Source of the DNA: Bradyrhizobium sp. YR681
Lineage (GTDB): Bacteria; Pseudomonadota; Alphaproteobacteria; Rhizobiales; Xanthobacteraceae
NCBI RefSeq assembly: GCF_000282615.1
Contig: NZ_AKIY01000293.1
Coordinates: 1 to 37,851 of the forward strand
DNA length: 37,851 nt
Direction of reading: 5' to 3'
In this document: positions 8,515-16,229 of the stretch, in pieces
Numbering within the stretch: the stretch's first letter is position 1
Layout of the letters: each line of letters starts with the position of its first letter
The notes under the pieces: model-generated
What the model was told of the DNA's origin: nothing
The model's input: the letters and a program-made list of their open reading frames with translations, nothing else
Databases searched by the model: none
Made by a program: the position numbers and the translations under genes

Positions 8515-10579
8515 AGCGGCCCTCCTTCTTGAAGCGCATGAACGCCACGGCTCCTTCGGCCATACGTCTTTCCCAGGGGTCCTGGGCGTCGATGGAGGGC
8601 AGCCGGCTCCGCTCCTTCTTGAACCGCGACGCGCGGACGGCAAGCTCTTTGGCCTCCTCCGGCGTCAGACTCGTGCGTTTGGCGGCAATCGCCGCCGCGA
8701 CCTGCTTAAGACTTTCCTCGTTCATGGTCTTGGCGAGTATGGCGTAGGCCTCGCCGAACGGGTTGATGCGGTCGATAAGGTCGATATCAAGTTCGGTTAC
8801 ACTAAGGGCAAATTTCCGCACGCCATCGATTAGGGCGGTATTGGCTTTTGGCTCAGTATCGTTTTCGCCCCCAAGCGCGATCTGCTTGGCCTGCTGCGTC
8901 ACGTTAAGCGCGGCGATCGCGTGCTGGCGCACAGCTTCCTGATCTTCCTCGTCAAGTTCGGGATACTTGTCCTTGATGATCTTCCCCATACGCACCTGGG
9001 TCAGCTCCTCGGGGATCAGCTCCTCGTCGAACAGTCCGCGCTCAATGGTGGTTTTGTCCTGAACGAAGGCGGCGATGACTTCATTCAGATCCTCAGTGCA
9101 GATGCGTGCGGCTTCCTTGCTCTTGGGTTCGGCAAGGCCCTTGATCTCGATGTGGAACTGCCCGGTTTGTTCATTGAAGCCGACATTACCTTTACTCGGG
9201 TCGTAGCCGCCCTCGCCATAGTCGAAGCCTTCGACCGGGCCGCTCTGCGGATTCTTCGGCGTGAAGTTGAAGCGTGGCGCGAGCACCTGTTCCATCAACA
9301 GGCTGGCGGCAATGGCTTTCAGCGTATCGTTGACGGCCTCGGTGACGGCCTCCTCGGAGGCGTCCGGCTCGGCGATCAGATTGGTGAAACGCGCTCGGAT
9401 TTTGCCCGGCGCGTCACGGGTCGCGCGGCCGATGATCTGCACGATCTCGGTGAGGCTGGATCGATAGCCGACGGTAAGCGCGTGCTCGCACCAAATCCAG
9501 TCGAACCCCTCCTTCGCCATGCCAAGCGCGATGATGATGTCTACATGGTCGCGGTTGTTCTTCTGGGCGGGGTCTTTCAGTCCAGCCGAAACCTTGTCGC
9601 GCTTCGCAGGGTCGTCATCGACCAGATCGGCGATGCGCAGGACACGGCCATCGGGCCGTTTGACCAACTGGAACCCGGTCGCAGGATCAATGCCCTGCCA
9701 TTCACCCAACGCCTCGATAATGTGTTCCACCTCCCTGATCTTGTCTTTCGTGCTCTCGCGCGAATTGACGCTTGGGATGTGGATAATGGTTTTTTCGTTT
9801 GGGGCTAGGACGCTTAGTATGTCATCGGCGTAGGTCTCGGGAAAGGTGCGGGAATAGAAGAAATAGCCGATGTCGAGTTGCTTGAGATATTCGTAGCCAT
9901 TGAGTTGTTCGTAGTAGGTATAGGTGACGGGATCAAACTTGGCCTCATCCTGCGGGGCGAGCACCGGCACAGCGTCGCCCCGGAAGTATGAGCCGGTCAT
10001 GGCGACGACGTGCACCTTGTCCCGGGCGATGAAAGCGCCAAGGTGCTGACCGAGCTTACTGTCGGGATCGGCGGAAACGTGGTGGAACTCGTCCACGGCG
10101 ATCAGCCGGTCGTCGAATTTCTCAACGCCGAACTTGTCCACGGCGAAGCGGAAGGTGGCATGGGTGCAGACCAGCACCTTGTCGTCGCTGTCAAGGAACG
10201 CGCCGAGCGAATTGACCTTGCCGCCGTTGTCGGAGCCGGGCGCGTCGCAGAGATTCCATTTCGGTGCGACCGTCCAGTCCGCCCAGAAGCCGTACTTGGT
10301 CAGCAGCTCGTCGTGGAAGCTCGCGCCGATGGATTTTTCCGGCACCACGATGATGGCCTGCTTGAGTCCCTGATTGGTCAGCTTGTCGAGCGCGATAAAC
10401 ATGAGCGCGCGGCTTTTACCGGAAGCCGGAGGTGACTTGATGAGAAGATATTGCTCGCCACGCCGTTCATAGGCCCGCTCCTGCATCGGGCGCATGCCGA
10501 GCGCGTTGGCCTTGGTCGATGAACCGTTTCGGGCATAGGAAACTGAAACGGAAGGGATGGTTTTCTCATGATCGGTCAC
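8504..10579 (-). CDS. DEAD/DEAH-type SF2 helicase of a restriction-like system
   Basis: The 691-residue protein has the superfamily 2 motifs in order: SPPASGKS (Walker A, about 49-56), AVDEFHH (motif II, about 161-167), MTGSYFRGD (motif III, about 194-202) and QIIGRATRDAPGK (motif VI, about 381-393). The last 280 residues are a charged region of unknown fold that may hold partner contacts. It probably uses ATP to move along or unwind DNA, as the R subunit of type I and III systems does, but no nuclease motif is visible in it. The start is GTG, overlapping the methyltransferase stop as GTGA, so the two genes are translationally coupled. Confidence 0.87.
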   Translation of the reverse strand: MTDHEKTIPSVSVSYARNGSSTKANALGMRPMQERAYERRGEQYLLIKSPPASGKSRALMFIALDKLTNQGLKQAIIVVPEKSIGASFHDELLTKYGFWADWTVAPKWNLCDAPGSDNGGKVNSLGAFLDSDDKVLVCTHATFRFAVDKFGVEKFDDRLIAVDEFHHVSADPDSKLGQHLGAFIARDKVHVVAMTGSYFRGDAVPVLAPQDEAKFDPVTYTYYEQLNGYEYLKQLDIGYFFYSRTFPETYADDILSVLAPNEKTIIHIPSVNSRESTKDKIREVEHIIEALGEWQGIDPATGFQLVKRPDGRVLRIADLVDDDPAKRDKVSAGLKDPAQKNNRDHVDIIIALGMAKEGFDWIWCEHALTVGYRSSLTEIVQIIGRATRDAPGKIRARFTNLIAEPDASEEAVTEAVNDTLKAIAASLLMEQVLAPRFNFTPKNPQSGPVEGFDYGEGGYDPSKGNVGFNEQTGQFHIEIKGLAEPKSKEAARICTEDLNEVIAAFVQDKTTIERGLFDEELIPEELTQVRMGKIIKDKYPELDEEDQEAVRQHAIAALNVTQQAKQIALGGENDTEPKANTALIDGVRKFALSVTELDIDLIDRINPFGEAYAILAKTMNEESLKQVAAAIAAKRTSLTPEEAKELAVRASRFKKERSRLPSIDAQDPWERRMAEGAVAFMRFKKEGRYDG

Positions 10580-13371
10580 GCGCTTGCCCCCACCTTTTTC
10601 TTCTTCGCCGCGGTCCTCTTTGCAGCACCGGGCGACGCAATCATCTTGGTGTAAAGATCAAACAACTTTTCCAGCCGCTCCGTGTCGTTGCGGAAGCGGC
10701 GGCCGATGTAGATACGCTCAACCACCTCGTCGTTGTGCTCATGCGCCGCGCGCAGATCGGCCGGCATGTTCTCCGGGTCATAGAGGTCGGCGATGGTTGC
10801 CGGGAAATGCGCCTCACGGGCCAGCAGGATGTCCTCGGCGCAGCGTGTCAAATCGGCCTTGTTCTTCTCGGTTAGAGTCGGGACCGGAAAGGTATTCCAG
10901 CAAAGCGTATTTGCGTATGACAGACGCATCTCCAAACGAGCGGATATCGCGCCGACCCAAGCCCAATGCAGGCGAGATGTCAGAAGAGCCAGATTCCAGA
11001 TTGGCACGTCGCATAGTACAAAGTTTCGATCGCCAACTATGGTATGGTGGTCAAAGTAGCCGACCGGAAGGACGTCTCGGTTTTCAGAGCTAACCCTCGG
11101 AACCACTATGCAACTTGCCTCACATTGCCCCTGAATCTGGCGGAACTTGTAGGAATACGGCGCATAGTCCCGGGTCGATGCCGCAGAACTTTCAAGCCGC
11201 ATCTTGCGGACTCGTTCGATGCGTTCTTTGATCTCAGGAACAGCCTCAGCTTCGCTCAGCTCGTCATCTCTGATCCAAATGCAATGGCGTGATACTCCGC
11301 CCAGCAGCTCCTGCGCGCCAACAAACTTCTTGATGAATCGTGCGGCACCAGGAGAGCGAGCTTCGAGACTCTCCTTCTCCGCTTCACTTAAGAGGAGGTT
11401 GCCTCCATCTGTGGGCATATTCCCCCGAATCATGAACCCTCTTTCATCCACGGCTCTTGTAAGGGGCTCGATGATTAGCCTACCTCCAGGGATCAGATAC
11501 GCATTTATGTGATCCAGTTCCCGCGTTGTTAGCTGCGCGTCAGAATCGATTTGAAAAAGCCTCTTCTTCCGTAGACCGGCGCGAGCGACACCCACTACAA
11601 CAACAGTTACTCCCGCATTGTGAGCCGCAAGGTTGGCCCATTTGAAAGAAGTGCAGGCAAAGAAAATGTCCATGCCATTCTGATAGATGAGCGGCCACAG
11701 GATTGGCACCTGCTCACCCTGACAAATGGAATTTGTACTCACAAATGCGAACGCGCCATTTGTATGAACGAAGTAGTCGGATGCAAGCTTGAACCAACAC
11801 GCCACAACATCTAGCGACCGCCAAGTCTTCGTTTGTGCTTCGAAGATATGGCGCACATCATCTTTTTGGTTTGCCGTTTGCTTCGAACTGCCGGCGTAGG
11901 GTGGATTTCCGCAGATGTAAGTCTCTCCACCCTCGTTTTCGAAATCGATCTGCGCCTGATCGAGCGGCGAGTGAAACAGGTCATCGGCGTGATGCTTGAC
12001 GCCCGTTCCAGTCGGCGGGCATACACTCAGCCAGTCCAGTCGCAGCGCATTCCCGCAGGTGATCCAGTTCTGCGCGTCGAGCGGCAGGAAGTCCTGCAAG
12101 GCTTCCTTCTGCCCCCGATAGAGTACGTCGCACTGAAACTCGGCGATGATCAGCGCAAGGCGGGCGACCTCGGCCGGGAAGTCGCGCAACTCGATGCCGC
12201 GAAAGTTGGTCAGCGGGATTTCTGAGCGCCGATCGGCCTCGCCGCGCCGCCTGTTGATCTCGGCCTCGATCTCCCGCATGGCCTTGTAGGCGATAACAAG
12301 GAAGTTGCCGGAACCGCAGGCCGGATCAAAGACCCTGATCTTCGCCATGCGATTGCGTAGATTCAGCAGTTTGCGGGAATTGTCGTCCGCTTCCGCAAGT
12401 CGGGCGCGCAGATCGTCAAGAAACAGCGGATTGAGGACTTTCAGAATGTTCGGCACGGACGTGTAGTGCATGCCGAGCGCGCCGCGTTCCTCATCCTCGG
12501 CGACGGCCTGGATCATCGACCCGAAAATGTCCGGATTGATCTTCGTCCAGTCGAGACTGCCGATATGCAGAAGATAGGCGCGGGCGATCTTGCTGAATCG
12601 CGGCGTGTCCACGCTGCCGGAGAACAGCTCGCCATTCACATAGGGAAAGGCCTCGGCCCATCGGGGGATGTCGGCGCTCGCTCGATCCTCCCGCTTGATG
12701 TTCATGGAGCGAAACAATTCGCCGATGATCTTGTGGGTGTCGGACGAGTCCTTGGCACTCATCCGAGCGATGGTGTCGGTGAACAGGCCGATGCCGTGGA
12801 AGATGTCGGTGCGCTCGGCGAAGAAGCAGAAGATCAGCCGCGCCATGAAGTGGTTCATGTCGTGGCGGCGCGCCTCGGTGCCCCAATCGGGATTGTCCTT
12901 CAGAAGCTCGACATAGAGCCGGTTCATGCGACTAGTGGCGCGGATGTCGAACGAGCTTTCGCGGACCTGCTTGACGGTGGTGATGCCCGCGAGCGGCAGG
13001 AAGAAGCCAAAATGATCGGGGAAATCGGCATAGGCACAGGCGACGGTTTCGCCGGTGTCAAAATCCTCCGCCTCGAAGTCCGCACCATCGGTCGCGAGGA
13101 TGAAACGCGCCTTCGCCTTCGCTGTCGCCGGGCTGGTTTTCAGCGCGGCCAAGGTCTTCGTAACTGTGCCCGGCGCGCAGACGACGATGTGAATGTGGTT
13201 CCGTTGCAGGACGCCGCCCAGGTCGGAGCTATTCGACGCGCCCGCCCGCAGCTTCTTGATCGTCGTTTCCTTGTTGCCGAATGCCTGCAAGAAGGCGAAG
13301 GGGAACTCGCCGCCATTGAACGGCTGCTCGGCCAGCGCCGATATGGCTTCTTCAATTTCGACGGCGTTCAT
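10576..13371 (-). CDS. MmeI-like DNA (adenine-N6) methyltransferase
   Basis: This 931-residue class I SAM-dependent enzyme has VFDPACGSGNFLVIA (motif I, about 347-361) and YICGNPPYAGSS (motif IV NPPY, about 485-496), the gamma-type order of N6-adenine methylases. The first 340 residues resemble the N-terminal and helical spacer regions of MmeI-type enzymes, and the region after NPPY should hold target recognition. I see no clear PD-(D/E)xK nuclease at the N-terminus, so cleavage may be left to the GIY-YIG partner. The ATG at 13371 (MNAVEIEEAI) is preferred over 13440 because homologues as I know them start there. Bases about 10860-11950 are less GC-rich than the rest of the gene. Confidence 0.87.
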   Translation of the reverse strand: MNAVEIEEAISALAEQPFNGGEFPFAFLQAFGNKETTIKKLRAGASNSSDLGGVLQRNHIHIVVCAPGTVTKTLAALKTSPATAKAKARFILATDGADFEAEDFDTGETVACAYADFPDHFGFFLPLAGITTVKQVRESSFDIRATSRMNRLYVELLKDNPDWGTEARRHDMNHFMARLIFCFFAERTDIFHGIGLFTDTIARMSAKDSSDTHKIIGELFRSMNIKREDRASADIPRWAEAFPYVNGELFSGSVDTPRFSKIARAYLLHIGSLDWTKINPDIFGSMIQAVAEDEERGALGMHYTSVPNILKVLNPLFLDDLRARLAEADDNSRKLLNLRNRMAKIRVFDPACGSGNFLVIAYKAMREIEAEINRRRGEADRRSEIPLTNFRGIELRDFPAEVARLALIIAEFQCDVLYRGQKEALQDFLPLDAQNWITCGNALRLDWLSVCPPTGTGVKHHADDLFHSPLDQAQIDFENEGGETYICGNPPYAGSSKQTANQKDDVRHIFEAQTKTWRSLDVVACWFKLASDYFVHTNGAFAFVSTNSICQGEQVPILWPLIYQNGMDIFFACTSFKWANLAAHNAGVTVVVVGVARAGLRKKRLFQIDSDAQLTTRELDHINAYLIPGGRLIIEPLTRAVDERGFMIRGNMPTDGGNLLLSEAEKESLEARSPGAARFIKKFVGAQELLGGVSRHCIWIRDDELSEAEAVPEIKERIERVRKMRLESSAASTRDYAPYSYKFRQIQGQCEASCIVVPRVSSENRDVLPVGYFDHHTIVGDRNFVLCDVPIWNLALLTSRLHWAWVGAISARLEMRLSYANTLCWNTFPVPTLTEKNKADLTRCAEDILLAREAHFPATIADLYDPENMPADLRAAHEHNDEVVERIYIGRRFRNDTERLEKLFDLYTKMIASPGAAKRTAAKKKKVGASA

Positions 13372-13554
13372 CTTGCCCCAACCCGCCCGGATTCCGGAAA
13401 GGACCGCTGATGCAAATGCGGCCGAACTTTCCCCCTCCATAAAAGCAGATATATTTTCTGTAGCGATTTCCGAGAAAGCATAGGTCTTTCATAGACTTCA
13501 ACGGCCGCGGTAATTCAAGGAAATTCTGGGAAATTTGCACTACCGTCAAGCAGG
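13372..13554 (-). promoter_or_regulatory. probable promoter region of the restriction block
   Basis: The stretch between the methyltransferase start and the inverted repeat at 13555 is AT-rich compared with its surroundings, for example AGATATATTTTCTG on the plus strand near 13446-13459. It is the only sizeable gap upstream of the methyltransferase-helicase-nuclease genes, so their promoter most likely lies here. I cannot place -35 and -10 boxes with confidence. Confidence 0.4.
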
Positions 13555-13597
13555 TGTCCCGCTGTCCCACACCCTAAGGCAGCGGGACAGCGGGACA
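13555..13597. repeat. perfect 14-bp inverted repeat (GGGACAGC tandem) beside the RepA-like gene
   Basis: TGTCCCGCTGTCCC at 13555-13568 is the exact reverse complement of GGGACAGCGGGACA at 13584-13597, separated by 15 bases. Each arm is itself a tandem of GGGACAGC. It sits 8 bases past the stop of the RepA-like ATPase gene. It could be a terminator for the leftward operon, but no T-run follows the stem on the minus strand. A second reading is a replication or protein-binding site for the neighbouring ATPase. Sequence alone does not decide. Confidence 0.6.
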
Positions 13598-13604
13598 GGG
13601 GCCG

Positions 13605-14618
13605 CTACTCCCTCGGCTCCGCCGGCTTGGCTTTCTTCGCGCGCTTGGCCTTCTTCAACAGCCGGTCGACCCTAGACTTACTCATTGACAGTTCCTTGCC
13701 GATCTCGCGGGTGCTCTTACCCGCTTCCGACAGCTCCAGCACCTTCTGCAAGTCCTCCGAGTCTTCACTCTTGAGATCGGTGCAGACCCAACGGGCCGCT
13801 CCGTCGTCGTCCAGTTCGAGCTTCGCCTCGAACGGCAGGGCATCTTCGCCGAACACCCCGCGCGCTTTGGTCAGGTGCACCTCGAAGCGTGCCCCTTCGC
13901 CGGGATCATAGTCTTCCGGGTGCTTGAGCTGGATCACGGTGTCGAGCACGTCCTCCCGTTTGGACGTGCCACGCGCATTGCCGCCTCGGCCGGCGTGATG
14001 CACGACCAAGACGGTGACCCCGCGTCGCCGCAACTGGAGCAGCCAGGCCTGCATCGAGATCCAGGACTCGGCGTCGTTCTCCGCGCCACCGTTTACGAGG
14101 GTCGACAAGTTGTCCAGAACCAAAAATTCCACACCGCCCAGATGCGAATTGATGGCCTCTTGCTGCTTCGGATCGGCCAGATTGAGGGACGTCCCCAATG
14201 GCTGCCGGTCCATGCACAGGAGGCGGAATGCGCCAACCGGTGGTTGGCGCCCTCCTTTCATCGTGGCTAACAGACGGTCTTGCAAGGCCTCCTGAGGCAT
14301 CTCTCCATCGACGTACAGCACGTTGCACGCCCTGTCCGCTCGCCAGCGCAGAAACTCGCCACCGCAGCTCACGGCGTAAGCGATGCCCAGCGCGACATGG
14401 GTTTTCCCGATGCCTCGCCCCGCGAACAGCATGGCCAGACCTCGTTCCGGCAGGATCGGATCGAGCACGTTCTTCCGCGGCGGCAACTTCAGCTTGGCGA
14501 ACTTGCTGACGCAGATCGTGTCGAGCGTCAGAGATTGCTCTTCCGCCTCAACTTCGTCATCGCCGATCCGGTCGCCGAAATCGGCTCGCTCGTCGAAATC
14601 GAACGCCTGATCATCCAT
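13605..14618 (-). CDS. RepA-like AAA (RecA-fold) ATPase with C-terminal HTH
   Basis: The 337-residue protein carries a RecA-type ATPase core: LAMLFAGRGIGKT (Walker A, about 61-73), VLYVDGEMP (about 100-108), FLVLDNLSTL (Walker B, about 165-174) and VLVVHHAGRGGNARGTSKRE (about 203-222). This order matches RepA/AAA_25 helicases of plasmids and integrative elements, which act as replicative hexameric helicases. Residues about 295-322 (LSEAGKSTREIGKELSMSKS and on) form a resolvase-like helix-turn-helix, followed by a Lys-rich tail. The start at 14618 overlaps the stop of the winged-helix gene by 8 bases. It suggests that the island can replicate after excision. Confidence 0.82.
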   Translation of the reverse strand: MDDQAFDFDERADFGDRIGDDEVEAEEQSLTLDTICVSKFAKLKLPPRKNVLDPILPERGLAMLFAGRGIGKTHVALGIAYAVSCGGEFLRWRADRACNVLYVDGEMPQEALQDRLLATMKGGRQPPVGAFRLLCMDRQPLGTSLNLADPKQQEAINSHLGGVEFLVLDNLSTLVNGGAENDAESWISMQAWLLQLRRRGVTVLVVHHAGRGGNARGTSKREDVLDTVIQLKHPEDYDPGEGARFEVHLTKARGVFGEDALPFEAKLELDDDGAARWVCTDLKSEDSEDLQKVLELSEAGKSTREIGKELSMSKSRVDRLLKKAKRAKKAKPAEPRE

Positions 14619-14934
14619 GTCGGCTACCCTTCTCCTCCTCGGTCAACACCGCTCGCCAGCAGTTGACACGCCGTCCCGCTCTGCTGAGGCGGCGCTCTCC
14701 CGTCTGCTCCACCTCTCTCGCGTAGTGCGCCTCGGCCAGACGGGGCCGGACCGGCAACAGGCTGAGCCCGAAGTGCTCCGCGATCTCATCCGCGGTGCGG
14801 CCCTTGGGATACTGGGACTTTAGGTAGGCGACGATCTGCTTGCGCAGAACGCGCGCTCGGCCTCGCACCGCGACCGCGGCTTCCTGGCTGGCGCCGGGGG
14901 TCTTGTAGCCCGGCATGTTCGGATAGCTGCTCAT
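14611..14934 (-). CDS. small winged-helix DNA-binding protein of the element
   Basis: The 107-residue product has a Gly/Ala-rich start, then a helical stretch (RGRARVLRKQIVAYLKSQYP) and the helix-turn-helix GRTADEIAEHFGLSLLPVRP, which is probably followed by a wing. It resembles small regulatory or replication-accessory proteins next to repA genes in rhizobial integrative elements; its precise role is unknown. The ATG at 14934 overlaps the stop of the upstream AlpA-like gene (ATGA), and its own stop overlaps the RepA-like start, so three genes are translationally chained. Confidence 0.72.
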   Translation of the reverse strand: MSSYPNMPGYKTPGASQEAAVAVRGRARVLRKQIVAYLKSQYPKGRTADEIAEHFGLSLLPVRPRLAEAHYAREVEQTGERRLSRAGRRVNCWRAVLTEEEKGSRHG

Positions 14935-15179
14935 CGCCGCATCTCCGAGGTCGAGCGCACCAACGGGCCGATCTTGCTCCGAGCCCAGGCATCGAGGCCC
15001 GAAACCGGATACAAGGGGACGCGGCCGGCTCGCCTGAAGGGCGGCCCATCTGAGCTGACGCACGCCAACTTTGCGAGCGTCTTGGGGGAGCACGGGATGT
15101 TGTAGGTCTCTAAGATGTACTTCGCTGCCTCCGTTCGGCGAAGGTGACGCTCGTCTTGAATTTCGATCTTGGTGTTCAT
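14931..15179 (-). CDS. AlpA/excisionase-like HTH protein
   Basis: This 82-residue protein contains HLRRTEAAKYILETYNIPCS and a second helix (KTLAKLACVSSDGPPFRRAG), then VPLYPVSGLDAWARSKI. That is the HTH_17/AlpA layout in which a MerR-type helix-turn-helix is followed by a wing containing a Y-x-x-x-x-L-D-x-W motif. Such proteins act as excisionase or as activators of the integrase of prophages and islands. The ATG at 15179 has AAAGGG upstream; a longer frame from 15293 is less likely. It is the first gene of the chained AlpA, winged-helix and RepA-like set. Confidence 0.78.
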   Translation of the reverse strand: MNTKIEIQDERHLRRTEAAKYILETYNIPCSPKTLAKLACVSSDGPPFRRAGRVPLYPVSGLDAWARSKIGPLVRSTSEMRR

Positions 15180-15289
15180 CAGACCCTTTCCAATCGCGGA
15201 CCAATTTCCGCGATCGAGGGTGTATCTTGGCGCCATAGCCCAGTCGCCCGATTGATACCGAGTGCTTCCGATCGTTTCCGATCGAATTG

Positions 15290-16141
15290 TCACGCACTGT
15301 TTTTGGACGTTCTCTTGCGAAACCGTTTGGCCAGACGCTCGACCTTGCTTTCGATTGTCCCGGCGCCATGGGCTCGGCTGGCCACCCTCTTTGCAGCCTC
15401 TTCTGGAGATGCCACGCTTAAGTTCTTGAGAAGCGCTGCCATCTCGTCGAGTAGAGGCTCGTCGACAGCCGCGTAAGAGCCCTGCCCCTTCTTCTTGCCC
15501 GGGCTAGTTCTGGGGTTGATTTCAGATTCTGCGACCGGTCGCGCTTCAACCGTCAGATTCTGCGCCGGCCACACTGCCATGACTTCATCGCGAGGAAATC
15601 GCGCGTCGGTGTACTTTCGCCTGTCACCGACGTAGATCGGCAGTTCGAACCATTTGTCGGAGTTCCTGATCTCCAAACGTGACCAGCTGTACGCTTCGAT
15701 TTTGACCTCGTTGCCTTCTAGATCGAGCGCTATCGCCGACACCTTGCCCTCACTGGCGGCGGCATGAACGGACCGTATCGCATCTCCAAGGGGCACCGAC
15801 GGAGCCTTTGGAGCATCCGATCCTGCTCCATCGGATGCCGCCCATGAAGCCCGCCTCACGAACGCCCCCAACGCGCGAATGTTCGCAGGCTCCCAGTGCT
15901 TCAGGTCGAACGTCGTCACACCGTTCGCCGTTCTGGGTACATGATCACTGCAGCACTTTCGATACTCATCCCAAAAAGTTCGCACGACATCCAAGTCGCG
16001 CCACGATATCCAAGCTATGACCATCGGATAGGTCCAGAAAGCCGCCTTTCCTGGATCGAACCTTGCTGAATCGGGACGGCAGGATGCACCCTTAGGCTTG
16101 GCGCCGGGCGCCGGTTCTTCGATCGTTACTGGCTTCTTCAA
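15290..16141 (-). CDS. conserved unknown protein of the integrative element
   Basis: The product is about 283 residues and I do not recognise a named family. It has a Trp-rich, hydrophobic segment FWTYPMVIAWISWRDLDVV near residues 35-53, a middle part with beta-like text (WFELPIYVGDRRKYTDARFP), and a Lys/Arg-rich helical end (ESKVERLAKRFRKR). There is no signal peptide. A TTG start at 16141 is chosen because GGAGGG lies just upstream; a TTG at 16165 and an ATG at 16022 are alternatives. It sits between the integrase and the AlpA-like gene, so a role in the element's maintenance or excision is possible but not shown. Confidence 0.6.
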   Translation of the reverse strand: MKKPVTIEEPAPGAKPKGASCRPDSARFDPGKAAFWTYPMVIAWISWRDLDVVRTFWDEYRKCCSDHVPRTANGVTTFDLKHWEPANIRALGAFVRRASWAASDGAGSDAPKAPSVPLGDAIRSVHAAASEGKVSAIALDLEGNEVKIEAYSWSRLEIRNSDKWFELPIYVGDRRKYTDARFPRDEVMAVWPAQNLTVEARPVAESEINPRTSPGKKKGQGSYAAVDEPLLDEMAALLKNLSVASPEEAAKRVASRAHGAGTIESKVERLAKRFRKRTSKNSA

Positions 16142-16229
16142 GAGCCCTCCGCAGAGCCGCCGCAAAGTAACGACACGGCAGGCTGGTGCGGACCAGCTTT
16201 TCGGGAGCTACCCTAGCCGCGCCGATTGA

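Noticed and set aside
13555..13597. CRISPR array or iteron set from the repeated GGGACAGC units
   Set aside because: Only one inverted pair exists, without spacers or further regular copies.
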